From: CADCTB01 sp038214685
GTDB taxonomy: Bacteria > Actinomycetota > Acidimicrobiia > Acidimicrobiales > AC-14
Assembly (NCBI GenBank): GCA_038214685.1
Contig: JBBQRO010000017.1
Span: 1 to 43,041 of the forward strand
Reading direction: 5' to 3'
Length of the DNA stretch: 43,041 nucleotides
Each line of letters opens with the position of its first letter. Positions within the stretch are counted from its first letter, which is position 1. Of this stretch, positions 29,788-37,847 are shown piece after piece. A model generated the notes under the pieces. It made no database searches, was not told where the DNA came from, and worked only from the letters and a program-made list of their open reading frames with translations. Both the position numbers and the translations under genes were made by a program.

Positions 29788-30711
29788 GTGCTCGGGGCCA
29801 TCTCCTACAACCCGATCGTGAAGATCGAGCTCGGACCATTGTCCGTGTCGCCGCACGGGATCTTCATCGCCATCGGGTTCATGGTCGGGGCGTGGTTCAT
29901 GCTGCCCCAGTCCCGCAAGCGCGGCATATCCGACGACGTCGTGTACCCGATGTTCACCCTGGCTGCCATCGGGTCTCTCGTCGGGGCGCGGGTCGCCTAC
30001 GTCGTCAACCACATCGACGACTACCTCACCTCCCCCCTCGACATCCTGCTCGTCTGGGAGGGCGGGATCTCCCTGCTCGGCGGCTTTTTCGGGGCCATCG
30101 CCTTCGTCATACCCCGCATGCGCCGGGAGAAGCTGTCGTTTTGGAAGGTCATGGACGCCGCCGCGCCGGGCATGGCACTCGGCGTGGCAGTCGGTCGCAC
30201 CGGCGACCTGATCATCGCCGACCACCTGGGCAAGGTGACGTCGTTCTTCCTGGGGTACCGCTGCCCCCCACTCGGGGTAGACACCGGATCGCCGTGCGCG
30301 CCGACCGACCTGGTGAGCCGGACGGCTGGCGCCGTCGTCCACCAGACCGCGCTCTACGACCAGATCCTGGCCGTGGTCCTCCTTCTCATCCTCATCCGCC
30401 TGCGCCGCAAGGACCGCTTCGACGGGTTCCTTCTCCTCGTGTTCGGCCTCGGGTACGGCATCAGCCGGATCGTCGAGGACTTTCTGCGCGAGGACACCCG
30501 CCGGCTGGGCCTCACCGCCAGTCAGTGGACGGCGATCACCACCGTCTGTCTGTGCCTCTACGTCCTGGCCGTGCTGCGCCGTACCCCTCGATGGGGTCGG
30601 TGGGACGAACCACCCGCCTCGACTGATCCACCCGGCGAGGACCGAGAGGAAGGGGATGCCGGCAGCGACCAAGCCATACTGATGGAAGAGGAGCACGGCC
30701 CACCGCCGTGA
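29788..30711 (+). CDS. lgt: Prolipoprotein diacylglyceryl transferase Lgt, 307 aa
   Basis: Lgt adds diacylglycerol to the lipobox cysteine of prolipoproteins. Seven membrane helices with SPHGIFIAIGFMVG, GSLVGARVAYVV, WEGGISLLGGFFGA, the signature GVAVGRTGDLIIADHLG, HQTALYDQ and GLGYGISRIVEDFLRED are all recognisable. The common Asn of GRxGNFxN is replaced by Asp, a variant I associate with actinobacterial homologues. The hydrophilic tail of about 40 residues is extra. The GTG is 9 nt after the b561 stop, so co-transcription is likely. The lipoprotein at 2003-3232 is one candidate substrate. Confidence 0.92.
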   Translation: MLGAISYNPIVKIELGPLSVSPHGIFIAIGFMVGAWFMLPQSRKRGISDDVVYPMFTLAAIGSLVGARVAYVVNHIDDYLTSPLDILLVWEGGISLLGGFFGAIAFVIPRMRREKLSFWKVMDAAAPGMALGVAVGRTGDLIIADHLGKVTSFFLGYRCPPLGVDTGSPCAPTDLVSRTAGAVVHQTALYDQILAVVLLLILIRLRRKDRFDGFLLLVFGLGYGISRIVEDFLREDTRRLGLTASQWTAITTVCLCLYVLAVLRRTPRWGRWDEPPASTDPPGEDREEGDAGSDQAILMEEEHGPPP

Positions 30712-30759
30712 GCCGGCGCTCCGAGTTCCGACGTCGGTCTATGAGTAGAGGAGAGCACA

Positions 30760-31014
30760 GTGGAGATCCGGATCGCGGTCACCTATTCGCCCAAGGAGAT
30801 CGAGATCGACCTGGCCGACGACGTCTCGGGCGACGAACTGGTCGCACAGATCAGCGCTTCGGTGGGCGAGGAGGGGGCCATGCTGTGGCTCACCGACAAG
30901 AAGGGCCGGCGGGTGGGAATTCCCACGGCCAAGCTGGCCTACGTCGAGATCGGCGCCCCCCGCAGTGCCCACCGGGTCGGGTTCAGCCCGTCGGTGACCA
31001 CCACCACCCCGTAA
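30760..31014 (+). CDS. DUF3107 protein, 84 aa
   Basis: This short actinobacterial protein has the family pattern EIRIAVTYSPKEIEIDL at the start and LTDKKGRRVGIPTAKLAYVEIGAPRSAHRVGF at the end. The function is unknown. The GTG start has a good AGAGGAG upstream. The stop is one base before the TTG of the Get3-like gene, so the two are translated together. Confidence 0.9.
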   Translation: MEIRIAVTYSPKEIEIDLADDVSGDELVAQISASVGEEGAMLWLTDKKGRRVGIPTAKLAYVEIGAPRSAHRVGFSPSVTTTTP

Positions 31015-31015
31015 G

Positions 31016-31969
31016 TTGACTGACCCGGATCTCCTCGATCGCCGGCTGCTCTTCGTCACCGGCAAGGGGGGAGTGGGCAAGAGCACCGCAGCGGCGGCGC
31101 TGGCCCTGTTGGGCGCCACCCGCGGCAAGAAGGTCCTGGCCTGCGAGGTCGATGCCAAGGGCGACCTCGCCGACTTCTATGAGACGTCGCGCCCGAGTTT
31201 CGAGCCCCACCGGGTGGCGTCGAACCTGTGGGTGATGGCCATGGACACCGAGGCGTCGTTGCGGGAGTACCTCCACCTGCAGCTGCGGCTGCCCACCGTC
31301 GCCCGGCTGGGCCCCCTGGCCCGGATCTTCGACTTCGTGGCCACTGCCGCCCCCGGCGTCCGGGAGATCCTGACCGTCGGCAAGATCGGCTGGGAGGTCA
31401 GGGAGCGCCACTACGACCTGGTGGTGGTCGACGCCCCCGCCACCGGCCACATCATCGGCCAGCTCACCGCCCCGCAGGCCATCAACGACCTGGTCCGGGT
31501 GGGACAGGTCCGGGAGCAGACCGGCTGGCTGGCCGACCTGCTGGCCGACCCGGCCACTACCGGCCTGGTGGTGGTGACCACACCGGAGGAGATGCCGGTC
31601 AACGAGACGATCGAGCTGGTGCAGCGGGTCCGGTCGGAGACCCGCATCAGCGTGGCGGCCATCGTCGTCAACCGGGTGCTGCCCGAGCTTTTCAGCGGGG
31701 CCGACGAGGACGTCTTCGAGCGCCTGAGCGAGCCGACCCTGTCCGACCGCCTGGCCGATGCGGTCCGGGGGCCGGTGGCGCCGGTGCTCGACGCCGCCCG
31801 CCTGGCCGTCACCCTGCGCCGGACCCGCGCCGGCCACCTCGACCACCTCCGAGCGTCGCTCGACCCGTCGGTGCCCCTGCTGTACGTGCCGTACCTGTTC
31901 GCTCGCGGCCACGGGCTGCGCACCACAGGCCAGGTCGCCGACGCCCTGAGCGCCGAGCTGGGATATTGA
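31016..31969 (+). CDS. Get3/ArsA-like ATPase, first of a pair, 317 aa
   Basis: A SIMIBI-class ATPase with the deviant Walker A TGKGGVGKST near residues 15-24, including the signature Lys, followed by EVDAKGDLADF, VVVDAPATGHI and a second-half VTTPEEMPVNET. Adjacent unequal Get3/ArsA-like genes are known in actinobacteria, for example Rv3679-Rv3680 of M. tuberculosis, where the products work as a pair. The start is TTG at 31016, one base after the DUF3107 stop. No arsenic genes are nearby, so arsenite transport is unlikely. Confidence 0.88.
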   Translation: MTDPDLLDRRLLFVTGKGGVGKSTAAAALALLGATRGKKVLACEVDAKGDLADFYETSRPSFEPHRVASNLWVMAMDTEASLREYLHLQLRLPTVARLGPLARIFDFVATAAPGVREILTVGKIGWEVRERHYDLVVVDAPATGHIIGQLTAPQAINDLVRVGQVREQTGWLADLLADPATTGLVVVTTPEEMPVNETIELVQRVRSETRISVAAIVVNRVLPELFSGADEDVFERLSEPTLSDRLADAVRGPVAPVLDAARLAVTLRRTRAGHLDHLRASLDPSVPLLYVPYLFARGHGLRTTGQVADALSAELGY

Positions 31970-32000
31970 CCGCCCTCGTGCGGAGAGGGGTGGGGAGCGC

Positions 32001-33158
32001 GTGACCGCCCACTCCCTCGAGCAGTTGCTGGCGGCCAAGGAGATCGCCATCTGTTGCGGCGCCGGCGGGGTGGGCAAGACCACCACTGCGGCGGCGGCCG
32101 CGGCCATGGCCGCGGTGTCGCTGGGCGGCAAGGTGCTGGTGCTCACCGTCGACCCGGCCCGGCGGTTGGCCGACGCTTTGGGCATGGAGCAACTGGGCAA
32201 CGTGGAGGTCCGGGTTCCCGACACGGTGATGCAGGCGGCCGGCGTGGAGCCGCGCGGGGAGCTGTGGGCGGCGATGCTCGATGCCAAGCAGTCCTGGGAC
32301 GAACTGGTGCGCCGCCACGCCCCCGACCCGGTCACCGTGGCCCGCATCCTGGAGAACCCGCTTTACCAGAACATCTCCGGGCGCTTCGCTCAGGGCAATG
32401 AGTACATCGCCATGGAGCGGCTGTACGAGATCCACCGCACGGGCGTCTACGACCTCATCGTGGTCGACACCCCACCCACCCGCCACGCCCTCGATTTCCT
32501 CGAGGCCCCGGACCGCATGGCCGAGTTCTTTTCCAGCCGCCTGCTGCGCTGGCTCACCGCGCCGGCCCGATCGCGCATGCTCACCCTGGCCAGCAAGCCC
32601 TTTTACCAGGTGGCCGACCGCGTGCTCGGCACCCAGTTCCTCCAGGACATCGCCGAGTTCTTTCTGCTGTTCCAGACCATGTACGACGGGTTCGTGGAGC
32701 GCGCCGAGGCGGTAAAGCGGCTGGTGCACAGCCGGCGGACGACTTTCATCGTGGTGACCACCCTCGAGGCCACGCCCTTGCGGGAGGCCGAGTTCTTCCT
32801 CGATGCCCTGGCCGGCCTCGACCTGCATCCGGGGGCGCTGGTCCTCAACAAGGTGCTGCCCGAGTACCTGCTCGACCCGGGCGCCACCCGGGTGGCCGAG
32901 CGGCTGCGGGGCGACGGCCGGGCTCTGGCCGACGAGCTGGGGTCCGACGCCGGCGAGTCGGCGGCGGTGGCCCGGGTGCTGCGTGAGGTGGGGGAGAGCT
33001 TCCTCAACTTCGGGGTGGTGGCCAAGCGCGAGGCCGAGCAGCGGGCCCAGCTCGGGGCCCGCCCCGACGTGCTCGTGGCCGTGCCCTTCTTCGACACCGA
33101 CATCTACGACCTCGCCGGCCTGCTGCGCCTGGGCCGGATCCTGTGGTCGACCGAGTGA
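32001..33158 (+). CDS. Get3/ArsA-like ATPase, second of a pair, 385 aa
   Basis: This partner ATPase has the P-loop GAGGVGKTTT near residues 20-29, TVDPARRLADALG and VVDTPPTRHALDFLEAP. The signature Lys of the deviant Walker A (GKGGVGKT) is replaced by Ala, while the main P-loop Lys is kept. That asymmetry between the two subunits matches the Rv3679/Rv3680-type pair. It also has a large helical insert (residues 165-230, ending FLLFQTMYDGFVERA). The GTG start has GGGGAG upstream. Confidence 0.88.
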   Translation: MTAHSLEQLLAAKEIAICCGAGGVGKTTTAAAAAAMAAVSLGGKVLVLTVDPARRLADALGMEQLGNVEVRVPDTVMQAAGVEPRGELWAAMLDAKQSWDELVRRHAPDPVTVARILENPLYQNISGRFAQGNEYIAMERLYEIHRTGVYDLIVVDTPPTRHALDFLEAPDRMAEFFSSRLLRWLTAPARSRMLTLASKPFYQVADRVLGTQFLQDIAEFFLLFQTMYDGFVERAEAVKRLVHSRRTTFIVVTTLEATPLREAEFFLDALAGLDLHPGALVLNKVLPEYLLDPGATRVAERLRGDGRALADELGSDAGESAAVARVLREVGESFLNFGVVAKREAEQRAQLGARPDVLVAVPFFDTDIYDLAGLLRLGRILWSTE

Positions 33159-33168
33159 GGGCGGCCTG

Positions 33169-34668
33169 ATGGCGACCCTGGCCGAGCTGGCCCGCTCCAT
33201 CGGTCTCGAGGCGCCGGCCGTCGCCCACTTGCAGCGGCTCGTGACCTCGTGGGGGTTGCTGTCGGACCTGTGCTTCTCCGACCTCCTGCTCTATGCGCCG
33301 ACCGTGGCGGGCGACGTCTCGACGTTCACCATCCTGGGCCAGGTCCGGCCCACCACCAGTCAGACCCTGTACCTCGACGACGAGGTCGGCCGCCAGGTTC
33401 CGGCCGAGGATCTGCCGCTGGTGGTCACCGCCTGGCAGCTCGGCGAGATCATCGACGGCGAGGCCACTGTCCACGCCCGGGGCGAGATCGCCACCATCCA
33501 GTGCATCCCCGTCCGCTGGAAGGACTCCATGCTCGCGGTGCTGGCCCGCGCCGCCGCCCCCTCTGTCGGTCGCCGGCCCGGAGAGCTGGAGCGGGTGTAC
33601 GTCGAGTTGTTCGACGGTTTCGCCCGCATGATCACCGTGGGCGACTTCCCCTTCGGCGCCGAGGAGACTGAGGTCGACGAAGCGCCTCGCGTAGGCGACG
33701 GGGTGTCCCGGCTCGACGCCTCGGCCCGGGTCGACTTCGTGTCGCCCAACTTCGTGTCCGCTCTGCACCGCATGGGCCTCCACGGCAACACCCAGGGGGC
33801 CCGTCTCGGGGAGCTGGGCTTCGACGAGTCGCCGGTGCGGGCCGCCTATGCCATAGGGCTTCCCATCACCCAGGAGATCGAGCGCAAGGAGGTCATCGTG
33901 CTGCTGCGCTGCATCCCCTTCCTGGAGCACGGCCGGGTGACCGGCGCCGTCGTGCTCCTGCGCGACGTCTCCGACCTGCGCCGGCGGGACCGCCTGCTGG
34001 TCAGCAAGGATGCCACCATCCGGGAGATCCACCACCGGGTGAAGAACAACCTGCAGACGATCTCCTCGTTGCTGCGCCTCCACGGCCGGCGCCTGGAGTC
34101 GCCCGAGGCCCGGGCCGCCCTCGAGGAGTCGGTGCGGCGTATCCGCTCGATCGCCCTGGTCCACGAGACGCTCTCGGCCGGGGCCAGCCAGGAGGTCGAC
34201 TTCGGAGAGATCGTCCGCCAGCTGGTCCGGATGGTGGGGGAAGGCATCGGCTCCGACGAGCGGCCCGTCCGCCTCGTCGTCGAGGGCGACCCGGGTGAGG
34301 TGCGGGCCGAAGTGGCCACGCCGCTGGCCCTGGTGGTGACCGAGCTACTGCAGAACTCCCTGGAGCACGGCTTCCCCTCCGAGCAGTTCGCCGACCGCCA
34401 GGAACCGGCGCGGGTCGTGGTGTCGCTGGCCAACGACGGCACCCAGCTCCTGGTGCGGGTGGCCGACAACGGTGTCGGCCTGCCCCCCGGCTTCGCCCTC
34501 GACGGGTCCACCCTCGGCCTCACCATAGTCCGGGCGCTCGTGACCACCGACCTCGGCGGCGTTATCGCCATGAGCGGCGAGCGGGGAGCCGACGCCGAGG
34601 ACTGCATCGCCGGCACCATGGTGGAGATCAGGGTCCCCGTCGAGCCGTCGGCCACCGCCCTGAGCTGA
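33169..34668 (+). CDS. pdtaS: Sensor histidine kinase of the PdtaS type (HisKA_2), 499 aa
   Basis: An N-terminal GAF-like H_kinase_N domain (residues 1-140) is followed by a PAS domain (about 175-285). The HisKA_2 dimerisation region carries the phospho-acceptor His near 288 in EIHHRVKNNLQTISSLLRLHGRR, and a HATPase_c domain has VVTELLQNSLEHGF and VADNGVGLPPGF. This architecture is that of PdtaS, whose partner PdtaR is an ANTAR antiterminator; no pdtaR is in the window. There are no membrane segments, so it is cytosolic. The ATG is 10 nt after the Get3-like gene. In M. tuberculosis pdtaS also neighbours whiB1. Confidence 0.92.
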   Translation: MATLAELARSIGLEAPAVAHLQRLVTSWGLLSDLCFSDLLLYAPTVAGDVSTFTILGQVRPTTSQTLYLDDEVGRQVPAEDLPLVVTAWQLGEIIDGEATVHARGEIATIQCIPVRWKDSMLAVLARAAAPSVGRRPGELERVYVELFDGFARMITVGDFPFGAEETEVDEAPRVGDGVSRLDASARVDFVSPNFVSALHRMGLHGNTQGARLGELGFDESPVRAAYAIGLPITQEIERKEVIVLLRCIPFLEHGRVTGAVVLLRDVSDLRRRDRLLVSKDATIREIHHRVKNNLQTISSLLRLHGRRLESPEARAALEESVRRIRSIALVHETLSAGASQEVDFGEIVRQLVRMVGEGIGSDERPVRLVVEGDPGEVRAEVATPLALVVTELLQNSLEHGFPSEQFADRQEPARVVVSLANDGTQLLVRVADNGVGLPPGFALDGSTLGLTIVRALVTTDLGGVIAMSGERGADAEDCIAGTMVEIRVPVEPSATALS

Positions 34669-34692
34669 CCTGCCCCGGGCGTTCATCTGAAT

Positions 34693-34714
34693 CTCCCGTG
34701 GAGTTCACCGGGAG
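34693..34714 (+). terminator. Hairpin after pdtaS
   Basis: CTCCCG-N10-CGGGAG, with additional GTG/CAC pairing inside, lies 24 bp past the pdtaS stop. It is a likely terminator without a T-tract. Confidence 0.4.
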
Positions 34715-34791
34715 GAGACCTGCCGGCCATCGCAATAGCCCATTCTGAACACCCCGGTTCGGTCCACCGTATTCCCATCGCACAAGGCTCA

Positions 34792-34806
34792 CGTACTAAG
34801 TACGAT
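34792..34806 (+). promoter_or_regulatory. Palindromic operator overlapping the -10 of the MMPL transporter gene
   Basis: CGTACTAAGTACG (34792-34804) is a perfect palindrome around a central A and overlaps the candidate -10 TACGAT (34801-34806). The layout is that of a repressor site for an efflux or lipid-export pump, often TetR-type. No such regulator is adjacent. Confidence 0.55.
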
Positions 34807-34846
34807 CGCCATCGGCGCTCGTCAACGTTCTCCTACGGAGGTTGCT

Positions 34847-37156
34847 GTGTTCGGACGTCTCGGCTCGTTCTGCTACCGCCGCCGACGGCTGGTCGTCGCC
34901 CTGTGGTTCGCCGCCCTCGTCGTGCTCGGATCCGTGTCCGGGGTGGTCGGCACCGCCTTCCAGGACGAGTTCACCCTGCCCGACGTGGAGAGCCGGCAGG
35001 GCTTCGACATCCTGGAGGAGCACTTCGGGGGCCAAGGCACGGGCGTGACCGGCAACATCGTGTTCCGGGCCGAGCAGGGCGTGCAGAATCCGGCGGTGCG
35101 GGCGGCGATGGAGGGTCTCTTCGCCACGATCGACGCCCGTGACGACGTCACGATCACCAGCCCCTACGCCCCGGGAGCCGAGGGCCAGATCGTTCCCGAA
35201 GGTCGTCCCGAGGCCGGCAAGATCGCCTACGCCGGCCTGGAGATGCCGCAGAACACCTCCTTCGCCGACACCCTCGTCGTGTCCGAGGAGATCCAGGCTG
35301 CGATTCCCGACGTCGCGGGCCTGCAGGTGGAGATCGGCGGGGCCTCCTTCGCCGAGTTCGCCGAGCCCAGCTCCGAGGTCCTTGGCCTGGCCTTCGCCGC
35401 CGTCATCCTCCTTCTGGCCTTCGGGTCGGTCCTGGCCATGGGCCTGCCTTTGGGCGTCGCCCTGGCCGGCATCGGGGTGGGCACGATCCTGATCGGCCTC
35501 ATCTCCAACCTGCTCACCCTGCCCGACTTTGCCACCGTCCTCGGCATCATGATCGGCCTGGGCGTCGGCATCGACTACGCCCTGTTCATCGTCACCCGCT
35601 ACCGGGAGAACCTGCACAAGGGTCACAGCGTCCAGGAGTCGGTGTCCATCGCCCTCGACACCGCCGGCCGGGCCGTCACCTTCGCCGGGATCACCGTGGT
35701 CATCTCCCTCCTGGGCATGCTGACCATGCAGGTGAGCTTCGTCGGCGGCCTGGCCGTGGGGGCGGCCACGGTGGTGGCCGTCACCGTCGTGGCCTCCCTG
35801 ACCCTGCTGCCGGCCCTCCTCGGCTTCGCCGGCCGGAGGGTGGAGGTCACGCGCTGGCGGGGGCTCATCGCCGTCGGCCTGGTGGTGCTGGCCCTGCTCG
35901 GCGTGGGCCTGAAGGTTTCGCCGCTGCTGATCGGGCTGCCGCTGGCCGCGGTGGTGCTGGCCGCCAGCTTCGTCTTCGCCCCGCTGCGCCGGGAGGTGCC
36001 GAAGTTCGCCCAGAAGCCAATCCGCGAGACGCTGTCGTACCGCTGGAGCCGGTTCATCCAGCGCCGGCCGTGGCAGATGGCCATGGCCGGGGCCCTCGTG
36101 CTGCTGGTGCTGTCGATCCCGGTGTTGAGCATGCGCCTCGGGTTCTCCGACGAGGGCAACTACGCCGAGGACACCACCACCCGCCAGGCCTATGACCTCC
36201 TGGCCGACGGCTTCGGCCCCGGCTTCAATGGTCCGTTCCTCCTGGCCGCCGAACTCCCCCCCGGCACCGACAACGCCGACCGCGCCGCCATCACCGACGC
36301 GTTGGCGGCCGACCCGGGCGTGCAGTTCGTCTCGCCGGCCGTCCTCAACGACGAGCAGGCGCCGACCGCCGCGCTGTGGCGGCTGGTGCCGAGGACCGCT
36401 CCTCAGGACGCGGCCACCACCGCCACGGTGAACCGGCTCCGTGACGACGTGCTGCCGCCGGTGGAGGCCAGCACCGGCGTGAAGGTCGCCGTCACCGGTG
36501 GCGTGCCCGTGGGTGTCGACTTCTCCAACTACCTCACCGCCCGCCTCCCGCTCTTTTTTCTCGTGGTCCTCGGGCTGTCGTTCCTGCTGCTCATGACCGT
36601 CTTCCGCTCCGTCCTGGTCCCCCTGAAGGCTGTGCTGATGAACCTCCTGTCCATCGGGGCGGCCTACGGCGTGGCCGTCGCCGTGTTCCAGTGGGGGTGG
36701 CTCAGCGCCATCACCGGCGTCCAGCCCGCCCCCATCGAGCCGTTCGTGCCCATGATGCTGTTCGCCATCGTGTTCGGCCTGTCCATGGACTACGAGGTGT
36801 TCCTGCTCTCCAGGGTGCGCGAGGAGTGGGTGCGCACCGGTGACAGCCGCACCTCGGTGGCCGACGGCCTGGCGTCGACGGCTCGGGTCATCACCGCCGC
36901 CGCCGCCATCATGGTCTTCCTCTTCGGCAGCTTCCTGCTCGAGGCCGACCGCATCATCAAGCTCTTCGGCCTCGGCCTGGCCGTCGCCGTGCTTCTCGAC
37001 GCCACCATCATCCGCATGCTGCTGGTGCCGGCCACCATGGAGCTGCTGGGCGACAGGAACTGGTGGATGCCCCGCTGGCTCGACAAGACCCTCCCCAAGG
37101 TCAACGTGGAAGGCAGCCCCGAAGGAACGAAGGAACGCGAGCTGGAACCGGTCTAA
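34847..37156 (+). CDS. MMPL-family RND transporter, 769 aa
   Basis: MMPL proteins export lipids or drugs using the proton gradient. Twelve TM helices in two halves are visible, each with a conserved proton-relay segment: GIDYALFIVTRYRE near residue 241 and SMDYEVFLLSRVREE near 645. Two extracytoplasmic domains (about 35-185 and 430-555) follow the first helix of each half. The start is a GTG at 34847 preceded by CGGAGG. The size is near that of MmpL3-like and SCO-type MMPL proteins, but the substrate cannot be assigned. Confidence 0.92.
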   Translation: MFGRLGSFCYRRRRLVVALWFAALVVLGSVSGVVGTAFQDEFTLPDVESRQGFDILEEHFGGQGTGVTGNIVFRAEQGVQNPAVRAAMEGLFATIDARDDVTITSPYAPGAEGQIVPEGRPEAGKIAYAGLEMPQNTSFADTLVVSEEIQAAIPDVAGLQVEIGGASFAEFAEPSSEVLGLAFAAVILLLAFGSVLAMGLPLGVALAGIGVGTILIGLISNLLTLPDFATVLGIMIGLGVGIDYALFIVTRYRENLHKGHSVQESVSIALDTAGRAVTFAGITVVISLLGMLTMQVSFVGGLAVGAATVVAVTVVASLTLLPALLGFAGRRVEVTRWRGLIAVGLVVLALLGVGLKVSPLLIGLPLAAVVLAASFVFAPLRREVPKFAQKPIRETLSYRWSRFIQRRPWQMAMAGALVLLVLSIPVLSMRLGFSDEGNYAEDTTTRQAYDLLADGFGPGFNGPFLLAAELPPGTDNADRAAITDALAADPGVQFVSPAVLNDEQAPTAALWRLVPRTAPQDAATTATVNRLRDDVLPPVEASTGVKVAVTGGVPVGVDFSNYLTARLPLFFLVVLGLSFLLLMTVFRSVLVPLKAVLMNLLSIGAAYGVAVAVFQWGWLSAITGVQPAPIEPFVPMMLFAIVFGLSMDYEVFLLSRVREEWVRTGDSRTSVADGLASTARVITAAAAIMVFLFGSFLLEADRIIKLFGLGLAVAVLLDATIIRMLLVPATMELLGDRNWWMPRWLDKTLPKVNVEGSPEGTKERELEPV

Positions 37157-37169
37157 AGGAACGCGAAGA

Positions 37170-37190
37170 GCCGCCGGCTCAGCCGGCGGC
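37170..37190 (+). terminator. Perfect GC-rich hairpin after the MMPL gene
   Basis: GCCGCCGGCT and AGCCGGCGGC form a 10-bp stem around a single base, 13 bp past the stop. It is probably the MMPL terminator; no T-tract follows. Confidence 0.65.
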
Positions 37191-37244
37191 CCGCAGCGCA
37201 GCTACGACGCTGTCGCCGGTCGTCGGAGCCTTCCGGCCGAGTGC

Positions 37245-37295
37245 CGGCGAGTGTGCAATCTTGTGGCTCTGGCAGGGAACTTTGCACGCTCGCCG
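37245..37295. repeat. Inverted repeat R4, 14-bp arms around a 23-bp centre
   Basis: CGGCGAGTGTGCAA (37245-37258) and TTGCACGCTCGCCG (37282-37295) match at 13 of 14 positions. Size and design resemble R1-R3, but the arm sequence is different. It lies between convergent genes. Confidence 0.7.
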
Positions 37296-37376
37296 AATGT
37301 GTTGTGATTCCGGCGGGACCTCCGGCTGGGCGTGGTGGCGGCTACCTCGCTGAGCAAGCTCCGCCTGCAAAGCCGA

Positions 37377-37667
37377 TCAGCTGGCGCGGCGGCGGCGCGC
37401 CAGCCATGCCTTGCGTAGCTTGCGCCGCTCCTCCTCGGAGGTTGCGCCCCACACACCGGACTCCTGGTTGGTGGCCAGGGCGAACTCGAGACAGTCGTCG
37501 CGGGCCTCGCACTGCAGGCACACCGCCTTGGCCGCCTCGATCTGGTCGATCGCCGACCCGGTGGTGCCGACGGGGAAGAACAGGTCGGGATCGGTGTACC
37601 GACACGATGCGCGCCGGCGCCAGTCGTCGACATCCCACTCGTACGGGCGATTCCAGATGAGGGCCAC
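37377..37667 (-). CDS. whiB1: WhiB-family iron-sulfur regulator, WhiB1-like, 96 aa
   Basis: The four cluster cysteines are Cys22, Cys50, Cys53 and Cys59 (C-X27-C-X2-C-X5-C). They are followed by the turn ESGVWGATSEEERRK and a basic tail (WLARRRR) for DNA contact. WhiB proteins hold a nitric oxide- and oxygen-sensitive [4Fe-4S] cluster and bind sigma factor region 4. The GTG start has an excellent AAGGAGG. The neighbours (lipid kinase upstream, pdtaS nearby) match the whiB1 locus of M. tuberculosis, which supports the subfamily call. The CRP-like site upstream adds to this. Confidence 0.92.
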   Translation of the reverse strand: MALIWNRPYEWDVDDWRRRASCRYTDPDLFFPVGTTGSAIDQIEAAKAVCLQCEARDDCLEFALATNQESGVWGATSEEERRKLRKAWLARRRRAS

Positions 37668-37715
37668 AGCACCTCCTTCCGCTTTCGCGGTCTAAGACTT
37701 CGGCTCCAGAGACAT

Positions 37716-37731
37716 TGTGAAAACATTCACA
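37716..37731. promoter_or_regulatory. CRP-like operator upstream of whiB, consensus match
   Basis: TGTGA-AAACAT-TCACA fits the CRP consensus TGTGA-N6-TCACA exactly and extends to the palindrome TTGTGAA-N4-TTCACAA. It is 49 bp upstream of the whiB GTG. Minus-strand -10 candidates are TATGCT (37749-37744) and TACACT (37757-37752) upstream of it; I cannot place the start site. Confidence 0.65.
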
Positions 37732-37814
37732 AACTGACGAGCCAGCATAGAAGTGTAGTCCGCAGGAGGCTCTGGTCTCAGGATACCGCCGGTGCGCACC
37801 CGCCTACAAGGGTT

Positions 37815-37830
37815 TGTGAATTTTTTCCCA
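37815..37830. promoter_or_regulatory. Second, imperfect CRP-like site upstream of whiB
   Basis: TGTGA-ATTTTT-TCCCA differs from the consensus at one position. It lies 99 bp from the first site, centre to centre, and 17 bp past the lipid kinase stop. The AT-rich centre is unusual for this genome. Confidence 0.4.
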
Positions 37831-37847
37831 AAGTCTGATGGACGAAC

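Larger units (their letters stand above)
37157..37376. other. 220-bp gap between convergent MMPL and whiB genes
   Basis: No gene is seen. It holds two stem-loops, at 37170-37190 and 37245-37295, that may end the two converging transcripts. Confidence 0.6.

Noticed and set aside
31016..33158. Arsenic resistance operon based on ArsA-like ATPases
   Set aside because: No arsB, arsD or arsR nearby, and the context with DUF3107 matches the actinobacterial Get3-like pair.
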